Assembly (NCBI GenBank): GCA_964011675.1
Contig: CAXGPR010000006.1
Span: 11,260 to 75,259 of the forward strand
Reading direction: 5' to 3'
Length of the DNA stretch: 64,000 nt
From: GCA-2693325 sp964011675
GTDB taxonomy: Bacteria; Latescibacterota; UBA2968; UBA8231
Of the stretch, positions 17,401 to 26,712 are shown one piece after another. The position numbers were made by a program, and so were the translations under genes. The notes below the pieces were generated by a model that worked only from the letters and a program-made list of their open reading frames with translations, did no database searches and was not told where the DNA came from. Positions within the stretch are counted from its first letter, which is position 1. Each line of letters starts with the position of its first letter.

Positions 17401-18620
17401 GCAAGTTGGCTATCGACGGAGGGGAACCGCTGCACACCAAGCCGTGGCGCACAGGGGCTTTCCACGTGCGAGAAGAGCTCCGCGTACTGAGCGACGTGCT
17501 GTCCGGCCCCGCGCTGCCGATGGCGCGTGGACCGCGTGTCATGAAACTGCGCGAGGACCTGCAGGCCTGCTACGGCATGCGCTATGCGGTGCCGGTTTCT
17601 TCTGGCAGTGCTGCTATTCACGTTGCGCTCTTCGCTGCAGGAGTTGGTGCGGGAGACGAGGTTATTGTCAGTCCGCTCACGGACTACGGCAGCATCATCG
17701 GGATCTTTCAGCTCAATGCAATTCCCGTTTTTTCCGACGTGCTGCCCGACAGTATTTTGATGGACGTCGCCGATGTGAAGAAAAAGATAACGCGCCGTAC
17801 CAAAGCGATTATGCCGGTGCACAACGGGGGATACGCCGTTGACATGCGCGCGCTCAATCGCCTCGCTAAAGCGCACGATCTCAAAGTAGTGGAAGACTGT
17901 GCACAGGCGCACCTAGCGGCGCTGGGTAAGAAGCACCTGGGTCAGTACGGCGATATCTCGGCTTGGAGCTTTAACGAGAGCAAGCACATGAAGGCGGGAG
18001 AGGGGGGATTTGTGCTGACCAACAAAAAAGCGCTGGCCGAAGCGGCGGACCTCTTTTCCGACAAGTGTTATCCGCGATTTCCGGGCGCTCCTCCCACGCC
18101 GGCTTTTCCCGCCCTCAACGTTCGCCTCGACGAAATTAGCGCTGCGCTGGCCTCAGTGCAGCTGAAATATCTGCCGGGGTGGATTGAGAAACGCCGTCGC
18201 TTTGCCGATGCCTTTCACGGGGAAATAGACGGCGTGCCCGGCATCTGTCCCGAGGCGCAGCCCCGGGGTGCGCGACCCAGCTATTGGTGGGTGAGTTTCG
18301 CCGTAGACAGAGAGCAGTTGGGTATTGATGCAAAACAGTTTTGTAACATGTTAAGCGCAGAGGGGATTCCGGCCGGGGCGCGCATTCAGCAGTATGTTCC
18401 CGGTTGGCAGGTGTTTCGCACGCTAAACGAAAATCCGGCCGCTTTTGCCAGCTACTGTCCGCAGCGGCTCGAAAAGGGATCTTTTCCGCTCGACGTAGCT
18501 CCCGTTGCTCAGCGGGCCGAATGGGTGATTGGTGCCGTGCGCATGACGCAGCACAACACGCCGGCCGAAGCGCGCGCAGCGGGGCGGGCGATTAAGAAAA
18601 TTGTGAAGGCACTGATGTGA
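17397..18620 (+). CDS. DegT/DnrJ/EryC1/StrS aminotransferase
   Basis: This PLP enzyme transfers an amino group to a keto sugar or a related ketone. Signature elements are PVSSGSAAIHVA, PVHNGGYAVDM, VVEDCAQAHLA (Asp contacting the PLP pyridine) and ESKHMKAGEGG, in which K196 is the probable Schiff-base lysine. At 407 residues it has normal family length. It starts with GTG at 17397 and its stop overlaps the next gene. In this catabolic setting it might run in the deaminating direction or make an amino-cyclitol-like compound; neither is proven. Confidence 0.88.
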   Translation: MSKLAIDGGEPLHTKPWRTGAFHVREELRVLSDVLSGPALPMARGPRVMKLREDLQACYGMRYAVPVSSGSAAIHVALFAAGVGAGDEVIVSPLTDYGSIIGIFQLNAIPVFSDVLPDSILMDVADVKKKITRRTKAIMPVHNGGYAVDMRALNRLAKAHDLKVVEDCAQAHLAALGKKHLGQYGDISAWSFNESKHMKAGEGGFVLTNKKALAEAADLFSDKCYPRFPGAPPTPAFPALNVRLDEISAALASVQLKYLPGWIEKRRRFADAFHGEIDGVPGICPEAQPRGARPSYWWVSFAVDREQLGIDAKQFCNMLSAEGIPAGARIQQYVPGWQVFRTLNENPAAFASYCPQRLEKGSFPLDVAPVAQRAEWVIGAVRMTQHNTPAEARAAGRAIKKIVKALM

Positions 18621-20185
18621 AAACGGACATACTGATTGTTGGGGGAGGAACTGGCGGCGTTGCGGCGGCTCTGAGCGCAGCGGCGCGTGGAAAGCGCGTA
18701 GTACTGACGGAAGAGACGGACTGGATCGGCGGACAGCTCACCTCGCAGGGCGTGCCGCCCGATGAACACCCGTGGATAGAATCGTTTGGCTGCACGGCCC
18801 GCTATCGCCTTTTTCGCCAGCGCGTGCGACAGTACTACCAGCAGTTCTATCCACTCCGTCCCGAGGCCCGCGCCAATTCTCGGCTCAATCCGGGCGACGG
18901 TAGCGTTTCACGTCTGTGCGCCGAGCCAAGCGTTTATTTGTCTGCGCTGAAGAGTATGATGGCCTACGACGTAGCGCGCGGGATGCTGGAGGTGCGTTTG
19001 CGCACAAGGGCTACTGCTGTAGAGGTAGACGGCGACCGCATCCGTGCCGTTCGCGTGCTCGACATGAATACGGGGCGCGAGGAGACGATTGAGGCCGCCT
19101 ACATGCTCGATGCAACCGAGTTGGGTGATCTGATTGAAATGGCAGGCGTAGAATACGTTTCCGGTGCCGAATCGCAGGGGCAAACGGGTGAACTACACGC
19201 CAGCGCTAAGGCCGATGCAGAGAACGTACAGGCGCTCACATGGTGTTTTGCAATGGGCTACGATCCCGATGGCGAACACGTTATTGATCGGCCGGGTGCC
19301 TACGGTCGTTGGCGAGATTACGATCCAGGTTTGACGCCTGCGTGGCCTGGGAAAATGCTCGACTGGACTTACACCCATCCTATTTCGCTGGATCCGATTA
19401 CGGCGACCTTTGATCCAGCGCGCGGGGAGGGGTCGCTGTGGCGCTATCGTCGTCTGATAGGTCGCGCTCACTACGCTGTTGGCTGTGAGCCGCACGAGGT
19501 CGCGCTGGTAAACTGGCCGCAGAATGACTATCTCGAGGGAAACATAATTGACAAGCCGCCTGAAGAGGTTGTGCATCATTTGCAGCAGGCGCGCGAGTTA
19601 TCGCTCTGCCTGTTTTACTGGATGCAAACAGAAGCGCCGCGCGCCGATGGCGGCGTGGGTTTTCCCGGACTGTATCTGAGGCCCGACGTAATGGGAACCG
19701 ACGACGGTCTGGCCAAAGCACCCTACATCCGCGAGGCGCGGCGCATACGCGCCCGCTTTACGGTCACGGAAGAGCACGTGGGGCGGGAAGCGCGCGGCAG
19801 CGATCAGGCGGCATCGTTTGGAGACAGCGTTGGCGTAGGCTGCTACCGCATCGATCTGCATCCGAGCACGGGCCGCGATAATTATATCGACGTATCGTCT
19901 CTGCCTTTTCAGATTCCGCTGGGTGCACTTGTGCCGGAGCGGATAGAGAATTTACTGCCCGCCTGCAAGAATATTGGCAGCACGCACATCAGCAATGGCT
20001 GCTATCGTCTACACCCGGTAGAGTGGAATATTGGCGAAGCAGCCGGAGCACTCGCCGCTTTCTGTATCGATGGTGGCCATGTGCCGCAGCAGGTGCACGA
20101 GAGCGAGGCGCTGATAGAACGCGTTCAGAATGTGCTCCGCACTGACGGCTTTGAGCTAGAGTGGCCACAGGTCCATCCCGTGTAA
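18617..20185 (+). CDS. FAD-dependent oxidoreductase (FAD_oxidored family)
   Basis: The N-terminus ILIVGGGTGGVAAA is a GxGxxG dinucleotide fold and continues with the TEETDWIGGQLTSQ segment typical of PF12831 oxidoreductases. A second FAD contact reads LPACKNIGSTHISNG near the C-terminus. Length is 522 residues with no Tat or Sec signal, so it is cytoplasmic. Substrates of this family are mostly unknown. It overlaps the aminotransferase gene by four bases (GTG start at 18617), and the pair resembles an oxidise-then-transaminate module. Confidence 0.85.
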   Translation: MKTDILIVGGGTGGVAAALSAAARGKRVVLTEETDWIGGQLTSQGVPPDEHPWIESFGCTARYRLFRQRVRQYYQQFYPLRPEARANSRLNPGDGSVSRLCAEPSVYLSALKSMMAYDVARGMLEVRLRTRATAVEVDGDRIRAVRVLDMNTGREETIEAAYMLDATELGDLIEMAGVEYVSGAESQGQTGELHASAKADAENVQALTWCFAMGYDPDGEHVIDRPGAYGRWRDYDPGLTPAWPGKMLDWTYTHPISLDPITATFDPARGEGSLWRYRRLIGRAHYAVGCEPHEVALVNWPQNDYLEGNIIDKPPEEVVHHLQQARELSLCLFYWMQTEAPRADGGVGFPGLYLRPDVMGTDDGLAKAPYIREARRIRARFTVTEEHVGREARGSDQAASFGDSVGVGCYRIDLHPSTGRDNYIDVSSLPFQIPLGALVPERIENLLPACKNIGSTHISNGCYRLHPVEWNIGEAAGALAAFCIDGGHVPQQVHESEALIERVQNVLRTDGFELEWPQVHPV

Positions 20186-20199
20186 TTAAGGAGCGCTAA

Positions 20200-21198
20200 G
20201 TGGAAAAAATGAAATTCGGTATTATCGGCTGCGGTGATATCGCCGCAAGTTCCTTCGCACCTAGCTTGCTTCAGTCGGAGCATGCCGAACTCGTTGCCGT
20301 ATGCCGTCGAGATCTGGACGGAGCGCGCGCATTTGCGGAGAAATTTGGCGGCTGTGCCGCCTATGCTTCCGCCGAAGAGCTGTTTGCGGAGAGCGGCGTT
20401 GAGGCGGTAATCGTATCGACGCCGACAGATACTCACTGTGCCTACACAACGCTGGCAGCTCGAAGGGGCGTGCACGTGCTCTGTGAGAAGCCTATGGCCC
20501 ATAATCGAGACGAGTGCCGTCAAATGGTTGAGGTTTGCCGAGAGCACGAGGTGGCGCTGGGCGTGGCCTATCGCCGTAGACTCTTTCCACAGGTATTGAA
20601 AGCAAAGGAGCTGATAGCCGACGGTCGAATTGGTCGCGTCGTATGCGTGCGCACTCACTACAGCGGTTGGATGGGAATCGAGCCCGGCGCTTGGCGACTG
20701 AGTCTGGGTATTGGCGGTGCAATGATGGAAATGGCTGTGCACCGGCTCGAAGTGCTCCTAAACTTTGCTGCCGCGCCCGTCGAGGTGAGTGCGTTCGTAG
20801 AGACCGTCGAGCACGATTGGCCCGTAGATGACACGGATGCGATACTCCTCAAATTTGCCGACGGTACGGTCGGTCTACATTCGACGCTTCTGTGTTCGAA
20901 TCCGCGCCGCGATATGGCGCATATAGACGGCACAAAAGGGCGCATTATGATCGACGCGCTCGAGTTTAGCTCGCCCGTGCTCCGGTTGGAAACGGATAGT
21001 GGCGTTGAAGAAATCAGCGTAGATCCGCTGCAGGCGCCCTATTTTGACCTGCCGATGATTGACGATTTTATAGGAGCAGCCCGTCAGGGCCGCATGCCGG
21101 TGTGTGACGGCTTGACGGGATACGGGGTGCAGGCCGTAGCGGATGCAGCCTTTGAAGCTGCTCGGACTAAACGCACCGTTGAGGTCGAACCCTTTTAA
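20200..21198 (+). CDS. Gfo/Idh/MocA-family oxidoreductase
   Basis: FGIIGCGDIA gives the NAD(P)-binding fold and CEKPMAHN supplies the conserved E-K-P lysine; the C-terminal sheet domain follows. These enzymes oxidise or reduce sugars and inositols with a nicotinamide cofactor. The start is the GTG at 20200, six bases after AAGGAG (20188-20193); the internal ATG at 20209 would be 15 bases from that site. It lies 14 bases after the FAD oxidoreductase gene, and the two may handle the same sugar. Confidence 0.88.
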   Translation: MEKMKFGIIGCGDIAASSFAPSLLQSEHAELVAVCRRDLDGARAFAEKFGGCAAYASAEELFAESGVEAVIVSTPTDTHCAYTTLAARRGVHVLCEKPMAHNRDECRQMVEVCREHEVALGVAYRRRLFPQVLKAKELIADGRIGRVVCVRTHYSGWMGIEPGAWRLSLGIGGAMMEMAVHRLEVLLNFAAAPVEVSAFVETVEHDWPVDDTDAILLKFADGTVGLHSTLLCSNPRRDMAHIDGTKGRIMIDALEFSSPVLRLETDSGVEEISVDPLQAPYFDLPMIDDFIGAARQGRMPVCDGLTGYGVQAVADAAFEAARTKRTVEVEPF

Positions 21199-21255
21199 CG
21201 CCGTTGACGTCTGCTGGTTAGGGGTGCTTCGCAGCTTGCGATAGAGGATGTGCAC

Positions 21256-21975
21256 ATGGGCATACCGGACTCACTGGAATACTTCTTCTTAGCCGTTGTG
21301 CTGGGTGTGATTGCCCTCACTGGGCTGGCCATTCGCGCTAGTGACTCAGAGGGTGGTTCCGCTCACCTGCTCGTGGTTCGTTCCCTACTGCTCTGCGTTC
21401 TCTGGTTGGCAGTAGCGGGCCAGATGGCCCACGAGGGATGGCTGCGCGACTTTAGCGGTGCGTGGCCTGCGTTTGCCCTGCTTGGTCTCTGCGCGGTTGG
21501 ACTCGTGTTTGCCCTGGCTTTTTCACCGCTTGGTCGACGACTGCTGGAAGGCGTTGGGCCAGCGCTCCTCGTTGCATTCCAGGCAATTCGCGTGCCGATA
21601 GAAGCGTTTGTCCACCAGCTGTATCAGGCCGGCTATGCGCCCGTGCAAGTGACCTATGCGGGCCTAAACTTCGATATTTTTTCCGGCCTGACAGCGCCGG
21701 CTATGGGCTGGCTTGTATGGAGGAACAAGGTGGGACGCGTTACGCTCTTATCTTGGAATGTATTTTGCCTGTTGTTGCTGTTTAATTCGCTCAGCCTCAT
21801 GGCTCTTTCGATGCCGACACCGCTGCGACTCTTTGCCAACGAACCAACGTACATAGCCCTTACCTATCCACCCTTTGTGTGGTTGCCTACTTTTCTGCTG
21901 CCGGTGTCTCTGTTGGGACACTTGCTCGTTTTTCGCTGGATATGGTGGCAACGACGGGGACCGACGAGTGTATGA
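21256..21975 (+). CDS. Multi-pass membrane protein of unknown function
   Basis: About seven hydrophobic segments cover the 239 residues. A loop reads QAIRVPIEAFVHQLYQAG then NFDIFSGLTAP and later PPFVWLPTFLLPVSLLGH, conserved-looking stretches that I have seen in uncharacterised membrane proteins of Bacteroidetes-type genomes. I choose the ATG at 21256, seven bases after AGAGGA, over an in-frame GTG two codons earlier. Its TGA overlaps the sulfatase ATG (ATGA), so the two are coupled. Function unknown; a transport or sensing role is only a guess. Confidence 0.7.
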   Translation: MGIPDSLEYFFLAVVLGVIALTGLAIRASDSEGGSAHLLVVRSLLLCVLWLAVAGQMAHEGWLRDFSGAWPAFALLGLCAVGLVFALAFSPLGRRLLEGVGPALLVAFQAIRVPIEAFVHQLYQAGYAPVQVTYAGLNFDIFSGLTAPAMGWLVWRNKVGRVTLLSWNVFCLLLLFNSLSLMALSMPTPLRLFANEPTYIALTYPPFVWLPTFLLPVSLLGHLLVFRWIWWQRRGPTSV

Positions 21976-23366
21976 GTGACAAAATGAATATTGTGTTTAT
22001 TCTGAGTGATGATCAGGGCATTTGGGCCAATGGCTGCTACGGCAATCCAGAGATCCGCACGTCTCATATCGACCGTTTGGCCGCTACCGGTATGCGCTTT
22101 GATAATTTCTTTGTCGCTACGCCCGTTTGTTCGCCGAGCCGCGCTACGTTTCTAACGGGTCGCATTTCATCGCAGCACGGCGTGCACGATTGGATACGCG
22201 AAGGCAATACCGGAGCCGATGCGGCGCTCTACCTAGAAGATGAAGTCGCCTATACGGACGTGCTGGCCGAGCACGGTTGGCGCTGTGGTCTGAGCGGAAA
22301 GTGGCACCTCGGATACAGTCAGATCGCTCAACACGGATTTGATCATTGGTTTGTGCACCAGAGCGGCGGCGGGGAATACAACGACGCGCCGATGATCCGC
22401 GACGGGGAATTGATTAAGGCGCCCGGCTATGTGACTACGGCTATTACCGACGATGCACTCGAATATATAGATCGCTCCGCAGAGCGTGCTGAGCCGTTCT
22501 ATTTGAGCGTGCACTACACCGCTCCGCACAGCCCGTGGACGGGTCATCCGCAGGACATCGTCGACTCGTATGACGACTGTGCGTTTGACTCGTGCCCGCA
22601 GGAAGACATGCATCCGTGGGCCGTAGGCCATCCGCTCAGCGAGGGTTGCTTAGGCAATCGAGAGATGCTCAAAGGGTATTTTGCCGCCGTGACGGCGATG
22701 GATTTGGAGATCGGTCGTCTGCTGGATAGGCTGGAAGAGAAAGGGCTGCGAGAGCAAACCTTAGTTGTCTTTACCAGCGATAACGGCTTTAGCTGCGGCC
22801 AGCACGGTTTTTGGGGCAAGGGCAACGGCACGTATCCGCCCAATATGTATGAAAACTCGGTTAAGGTCCCTTTTGTGATAAGCCTGCCGGGTGCCATTGA
22901 ACAAGGGGTCGTGCAACGCGAGATGGTCAGCGCATACGACTTTATGCCGACGCTGCTCGATTACGCAGGGCTGCCACTGCCGACGGGCCGCAATTTGCCG
23001 GGGCAGAGCTTTGCGCCGCTGCTGCGCGGCGAAGGACTCGGGCGGGATGAAGTGGTCGTATATGACGAGTACGGCGGCACGCGCATGCTGCGCACGCGCG
23101 AATGGAAGTATGTGCATCGCTATCCGGATGGTCCCTGCGAGCTCTACGATTTAGTCAACGACCCGGACGAACGCGTAAACAGAGCAGACGATGCGAGTCA
23201 GGTAGAACGCATCGGGGCGCTGCGCGGTCAATTAGAAGCGTGGTTTGCCCGCTATGTCGTTCCGGAAAGAGACGGACGCGATGCCCCGGTGCGCGGTTCT
23301 GGTCAGCTGCGTCCCATCGGTGGAAAGTGGAAAGACGATCCACGTGCGGCTTTTGCAGAGAGATAG
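21972..23366 (+). CDS. Type I sulfatase, cytoplasmic or non-classically exported
   Basis: This formylglycine sulfatase hydrolyses sulfate esters. The active-site motif is C53-S-P-S-R57, in which the Cys must be converted to formylglycine. D13 and D14 (LSDDQG) bind Ca2+, and FTSDNGFSCGQHG supplies the second metal contact. The start is the ATG at 21972 overlapping the upstream TGA; the longer frame back to 21879 reads through the membrane-protein gene. No signal peptide is seen in the 464 residues. With nagB-type and oxidoreductase genes upstream it points to sulfated sugar degradation. Confidence 0.88.
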   Translation: MSDKMNIVFILSDDQGIWANGCYGNPEIRTSHIDRLAATGMRFDNFFVATPVCSPSRATFLTGRISSQHGVHDWIREGNTGADAALYLEDEVAYTDVLAEHGWRCGLSGKWHLGYSQIAQHGFDHWFVHQSGGGEYNDAPMIRDGELIKAPGYVTTAITDDALEYIDRSAERAEPFYLSVHYTAPHSPWTGHPQDIVDSYDDCAFDSCPQEDMHPWAVGHPLSEGCLGNREMLKGYFAAVTAMDLEIGRLLDRLEEKGLREQTLVVFTSDNGFSCGQHGFWGKGNGTYPPNMYENSVKVPFVISLPGAIEQGVVQREMVSAYDFMPTLLDYAGLPLPTGRNLPGQSFAPLLRGEGLGRDEVVVYDEYGGTRMLRTREWKYVHRYPDGPCELYDLVNDPDERVNRADDASQVERIGALRGQLEAWFARYVVPERDGRDAPVRGSGQLRPIGGKWKDDPRAAFAER

Positions 23367-23387
23367 TTCACTGAGGAGAATGTGGCG

Positions 23388-24215
23388 ATGGCTCGCATAG
23401 ATGCCCATGTGCATGTTTGGACAGATGACGTCGAGAAATACCCGCTGGCTGATGGATTTGTGCGTGCGGAGATGCAGCCGCCGACGTTCTTTCCCGAAGA
23501 TATACTCGCACACGCCCGACCCTGCGGCGTCGAGCGCGTGGTGTTGGTGCAGATGAGCCATTACGGCTTTGATAATAGCTACATGCTCGACGTCATGAAT
23601 ACCTATGCGGGTGTTTTTTCGGGTATTGCCGTTATCGATATACAGGCTGAGCGACCGGATGACGAGATGCGTCGCTTGGCAACGCTCGGCGTGCGCGGCT
23701 TTCGCGTGCAGCCGCGCGGAGATATAGCGAGTTGGTTAGACGGTGCCGGATACGAACGCGCTTTCCGTTACGGCGCCGACGAGAAGCTGGCCATTTGTCC
23801 GCTGATTAACCCCGATGCGCTGCCGGCGCTAGGGCGCATGTGCGAACGATTTCCCAATACGCCGGTGATCGTCGATCACCTGTGTCGCATTGGGGCAAGC
23901 AATCCCATTCGAGAGGAAGACGTGGAGGCCCTCTGTGCGCTGGCGCGCTATCCGCAGGTCATGGTCAAGGTGTCGGCCTTTTATGCGCTGGGCGAAAAGA
24001 GGGAACCCTATGTAGACCTGATGCCGCTTATTGAACGAGTTTATCGGTCATTTGGCGCCGACCGTCTGATGTGGGCTAGCGACTGTCCCTATCAGGTGCA
24101 GGGTGCATACACGTATGCCGCGAGCATTGCGCTGATAGAAGAGCATATGAACTTTCTCTCTAACGCAGATCAGGCACAGATACTAGGCGGGACGGCGGAG
24201 CACTTTTTCTTCTAA
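23388..24215 (+). CDS. Amidohydrolase family 2 (TIM-barrel lactonase/decarboxylase type)
   Basis: The N-terminal DAHVHVW metal motif, PVIVDHLCRIGA in the middle and WASDCPY near the C-terminus (His and Asp ligands) define the Amidohydro_2 family, which includes sugar lactonases and gamma-resorcylate-type decarboxylases. In sugar loci these are usually lactonases that open an oxidised sugar. I favour the ATG at 23388, nine bases after GAGGAG, rather than the GTG at 23382. It ends the long plus-strand run that starts at nagB; the convergent second sulfatase gene follows. Confidence 0.83.
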   Translation: MARIDAHVHVWTDDVEKYPLADGFVRAEMQPPTFFPEDILAHARPCGVERVVLVQMSHYGFDNSYMLDVMNTYAGVFSGIAVIDIQAERPDDEMRRLATLGVRGFRVQPRGDIASWLDGAGYERAFRYGADEKLAICPLINPDALPALGRMCERFPNTPVIVDHLCRIGASNPIREEDVEALCALARYPQVMVKVSAFYALGEKREPYVDLMPLIERVYRSFGADRLMWASDCPYQVQGAYTYAASIALIEEHMNFLSNADQAQILGGTAEHFFF

Positions 24216-24234
24216 GAAAGTGCGGCCTATGCCT

Positions 24235-25743
24235 TTAGTCGCCCATTTGCTGCTCATCTAGGAAGTCCATTTCTGGACGCAAGTCCCAGCGGCACACATC
24301 GGGGGGCTGCACGGTGCGCCCCCAGCCTGCCAGCACCTTGCTCTCTTCGCGCCACTGGGCTAGGCGCGCCGAAATGTTCTCTGGGTTCCAGCCGTTGAGT
24401 ACCTCGGCCGTCAGCTCGGCCACGACTTCTTGGCACGCAGGATCGTTGGCGCGATCCTGCGTCTCGCGCGGATCTTCCCATAGGTTAAACAGTTGCGACG
24501 GCAGGCCGTGATAGTAGACGAGCTTCCACGGTCCGCGTCGAATCATGCGCTGGAAGGTGCCCTCGATTGGAAAGGGTCCACCGGCACCGGCCGCGTCGTA
24601 GCACAGTTCGGAAAACGCAACGTCGTCCCACGCCGTCATCTCGCCGCGCAGCAGCGGCAGCAGGCTGCGTCCGCGCGAAGCGGGCAGGGGCGGGCATTCC
24701 AGTGCATCGAGCATTGTGGCATTCAAATCAAGTGAGGAAATGACGCGTTCACTGCGGACGCCGGCCGGCAGCTGTCCTGGCCAAGAGAGTATGGCCGGCA
24801 CTTTTACTGAGTCTTCGTAAAAGGTCTGTTTCCACCACAGGCCGTGTTCGCCAACCTGTTCACCGTGGTCTGAGGTATACACGATGAGGGTATTGTCTGT
24901 TAGGTCGTTTTCGCGCAGGGCAGCTAATATTTGGCCAATAAAGACGTCCATGCGCTCGACCAACGCCCAGTAGGCGGCGCGGGCACGCCGCATTTCTTCT
25001 TCGCTTACCGCTTCGATACCGCAATCTGAACGCCAGGCTTTGATATGGGGATGCAAGTGATCGCCAAAAGGCTCGAGCGTTTTCGGTGGAAACATGTTTT
25101 TATAGTAGTATTCGTAATCGGCTCGCCGTGCGACAAAAGGTTGATGGGGTAGCATAAACCCGACCGAAAGCGAGAAGGGTTTGGCTTGCCGACCCGCGCG
25201 TTTTTGCACGCCGAGTCTATTGAAAAAGTCTACGGTTGCAGCGGTCACATCTTCGTCGTGTACTTGATATGCGCTCTGACCGTGCCCTGCTTTTTCCAGG
25301 CTAATGCGCCCGGGCCCGGCCGTGCCAGAGAGGAAGCCGTGGTCCACGGCGCGCCCGCCCATTTGGTTGGGGCCGTGATCCCCGACGAGCCGTTCGGCAT
25401 AGCCGCGTAGCTGGTCAGGGCCGTTGGAGTGCATGCGCCCGACAAGGACGGGGTGGTAGCCACCGGCTCCCATGGCATGGGCTAACGTGGGAATGCTTGA
25501 GTCGAGTATCTGGCTGTTGGTCCAAACTCCATTTTCGTGCGGGTATCGGCCCGATAGCATGGACATGCGTGACGGCACGCAGATGGGAGAGGGACAGTAG
25601 GTATGGTCTAATACGACGCCTTGGGCGGCGAGTGCATCGAGATGGGGTGTCCGCACGAGTGTGTCTCCATAGCACCCATTTACATAGGGGCTGTGCTGAT
25701 CCGAGTGGATATAAAGTAAGTTGGTCTGCGGTGTGCTAGTCAT
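24235..25743 (-). CDS. Second type I sulfatase
   Basis: The formylglycine motif is C55-V-P-S-R59, preceded by YIHSDQH (metal Asp) and followed by YTSDHGEQVGEHG and the WKQTFYEDSVKVP lysine/histidine region found in arylsulfatase-type enzymes. I start at the ATG at 25743 (MTSTPQTN), giving 502 residues; a GTG at 25788 would add a basic tail with no counterpart in sulfatases. It is transcribed toward the first cluster, and an epimerase is divergent. No sulfatase-maturing enzyme is in the window. Confidence 0.87.
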   Translation of the reverse strand: MTSTPQTNLLYIHSDQHSPYVNGCYGDTLVRTPHLDALAAQGVVLDHTYCPSPICVPSRMSMLSGRYPHENGVWTNSQILDSSIPTLAHAMGAGGYHPVLVGRMHSNGPDQLRGYAERLVGDHGPNQMGGRAVDHGFLSGTAGPGRISLEKAGHGQSAYQVHDEDVTAATVDFFNRLGVQKRAGRQAKPFSLSVGFMLPHQPFVARRADYEYYYKNMFPPKTLEPFGDHLHPHIKAWRSDCGIEAVSEEEMRRARAAYWALVERMDVFIGQILAALRENDLTDNTLIVYTSDHGEQVGEHGLWWKQTFYEDSVKVPAILSWPGQLPAGVRSERVISSLDLNATMLDALECPPLPASRGRSLLPLLRGEMTAWDDVAFSELCYDAAGAGGPFPIEGTFQRMIRRGPWKLVYYHGLPSQLFNLWEDPRETQDRANDPACQEVVAELTAEVLNGWNPENISARLAQWREESKVLAGWGRTVQPPDVCRWDLRPEMDFLDEQQMGD

Positions 25744-25909
25744 GGCGCTTCGTTTTCTTTTCCTGTTGGAACGTCTATTGTTGGGCACTTAGAAGCGGAG
25801 TGTTACATTTATCTACGCATTCCTCGATGCGGCTTCTACCCAAGGTTTGCTTAAATTAGGATGGTGAAAAAAGAGGGTCAAGATAGCGTCGCTGTGGAAT
25901 TTTCTACAA

Positions 25910-25929
25910 TTAATCTTACGACGGATTAA
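25910..25929. promoter_or_regulatory. Inverted repeat upstream of the epimerase gene
   Basis: TTAATC (25910-25915) and GATTAA (25924-25929) are separated by 8 bases, just downstream of a TACAAT box at 25905-25910. No matching -35 element is visible. The position before the ATG at 25954 would suit an operator for the divergent sulfatase/epimerase pair, but a chance repeat is possible. The remaining part of 25744-25953 shows an AGGTGAG ribosome-binding site and nothing else. Confidence 0.25.
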
Positions 25930-25953
25930 AAAATGCATAGGTGAGTATTACAC

Positions 25954-26712
25954 ATGGATAGAATACAACGAGTCGGTATTACTGGAGCTAACGGTTCAAT
26001 CGGTCGCGTTCTCATGGCCGGACTTGCGGATCGGTATGAACTCAAGGCGTTTTCGCGCCGCGAGGTAGATTTTTCCACGACGCTCGTGCACTTTGATCAG
26101 CCGGTTCAAGTGCAGGGCGCATTTGAGGACCTAGATGCCGTCATTCACTTGGCAGCGGATCCGAGTCCGATGGCGTCCTGGGCGAGCGTGCGCGAGCACA
26201 ACATAGAGGCGATGTACCAGGTGATGGAAGAATGCGTCCGTGCGGGTGTAAAGAGAATGGTCTTTGCTTCGACCAACCACACAATGCACGGCAACAGCAT
26301 ACTGAGCACACCCGAGACGCTCGATCCCCAAAAGTCGATGGCGATGAAGCTTGGTGACGCACCGAATCCAGATTCGCTCTATGCCGTCTCTAAGCTGTTT
26401 GGAGAGCATTTGGGTAAACTCTACAGCGAACAACGCGGACTGTCTTTCATCGGACTGCGCATTGGGTGGACTATTCCAGAGAACGATCCGACCGTGATGC
26501 GCGGCACCTCGGCCGAAGAGTATATGCGTGCCATGTTTCTCAGCCACCGAGACTGCGTGCAGGCACATCGGAGGGCGCTGGAGGTAGACGCGCGCTATAT
26601 GCTCGCGTACGTCGTCAGTGATAATGGTCGTCGCGTGTTTGATTTGGACGAGACGCGTGCGTTGTTGGGCTACGAGCCGCAGGACGATGCGGAGGCGTTC
26701 TTTTCGCGATGA
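25954..26712 (+). CDS. NAD-dependent epimerase/dehydratase (uronate dehydrogenase-like)
   Basis: The 252-residue extended SDR has GITGANGSIGRVL at the N-terminus, ASTNHTMHG with the active-site Ser/Thr, and YAVSKLFGEHLG (Tyr-Lys pair). RIGWTIPENDPT and the short length match uronate dehydrogenase-like enzymes that oxidise hexuronates to aldarate lactones. That fits the sugar-acid operon at 6.2 kb, but the substrate is inferred. Its TGA overlaps the ATG of the following M14-type gene. Confidence 0.82.
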   Translation: MDRIQRVGITGANGSIGRVLMAGLADRYELKAFSRREVDFSTTLVHFDQPVQVQGAFEDLDAVIHLAADPSPMASWASVREHNIEAMYQVMEECVRAGVKRMVFASTNHTMHGNSILSTPETLDPQKSMAMKLGDAPNPDSLYAVSKLFGEHLGKLYSEQRGLSFIGLRIGWTIPENDPTVMRGTSAEEYMRAMFLSHRDCVQAHRRALEVDARYMLAYVVSDNGRRVFDLDETRALLGYEPQDDAEAFFSR

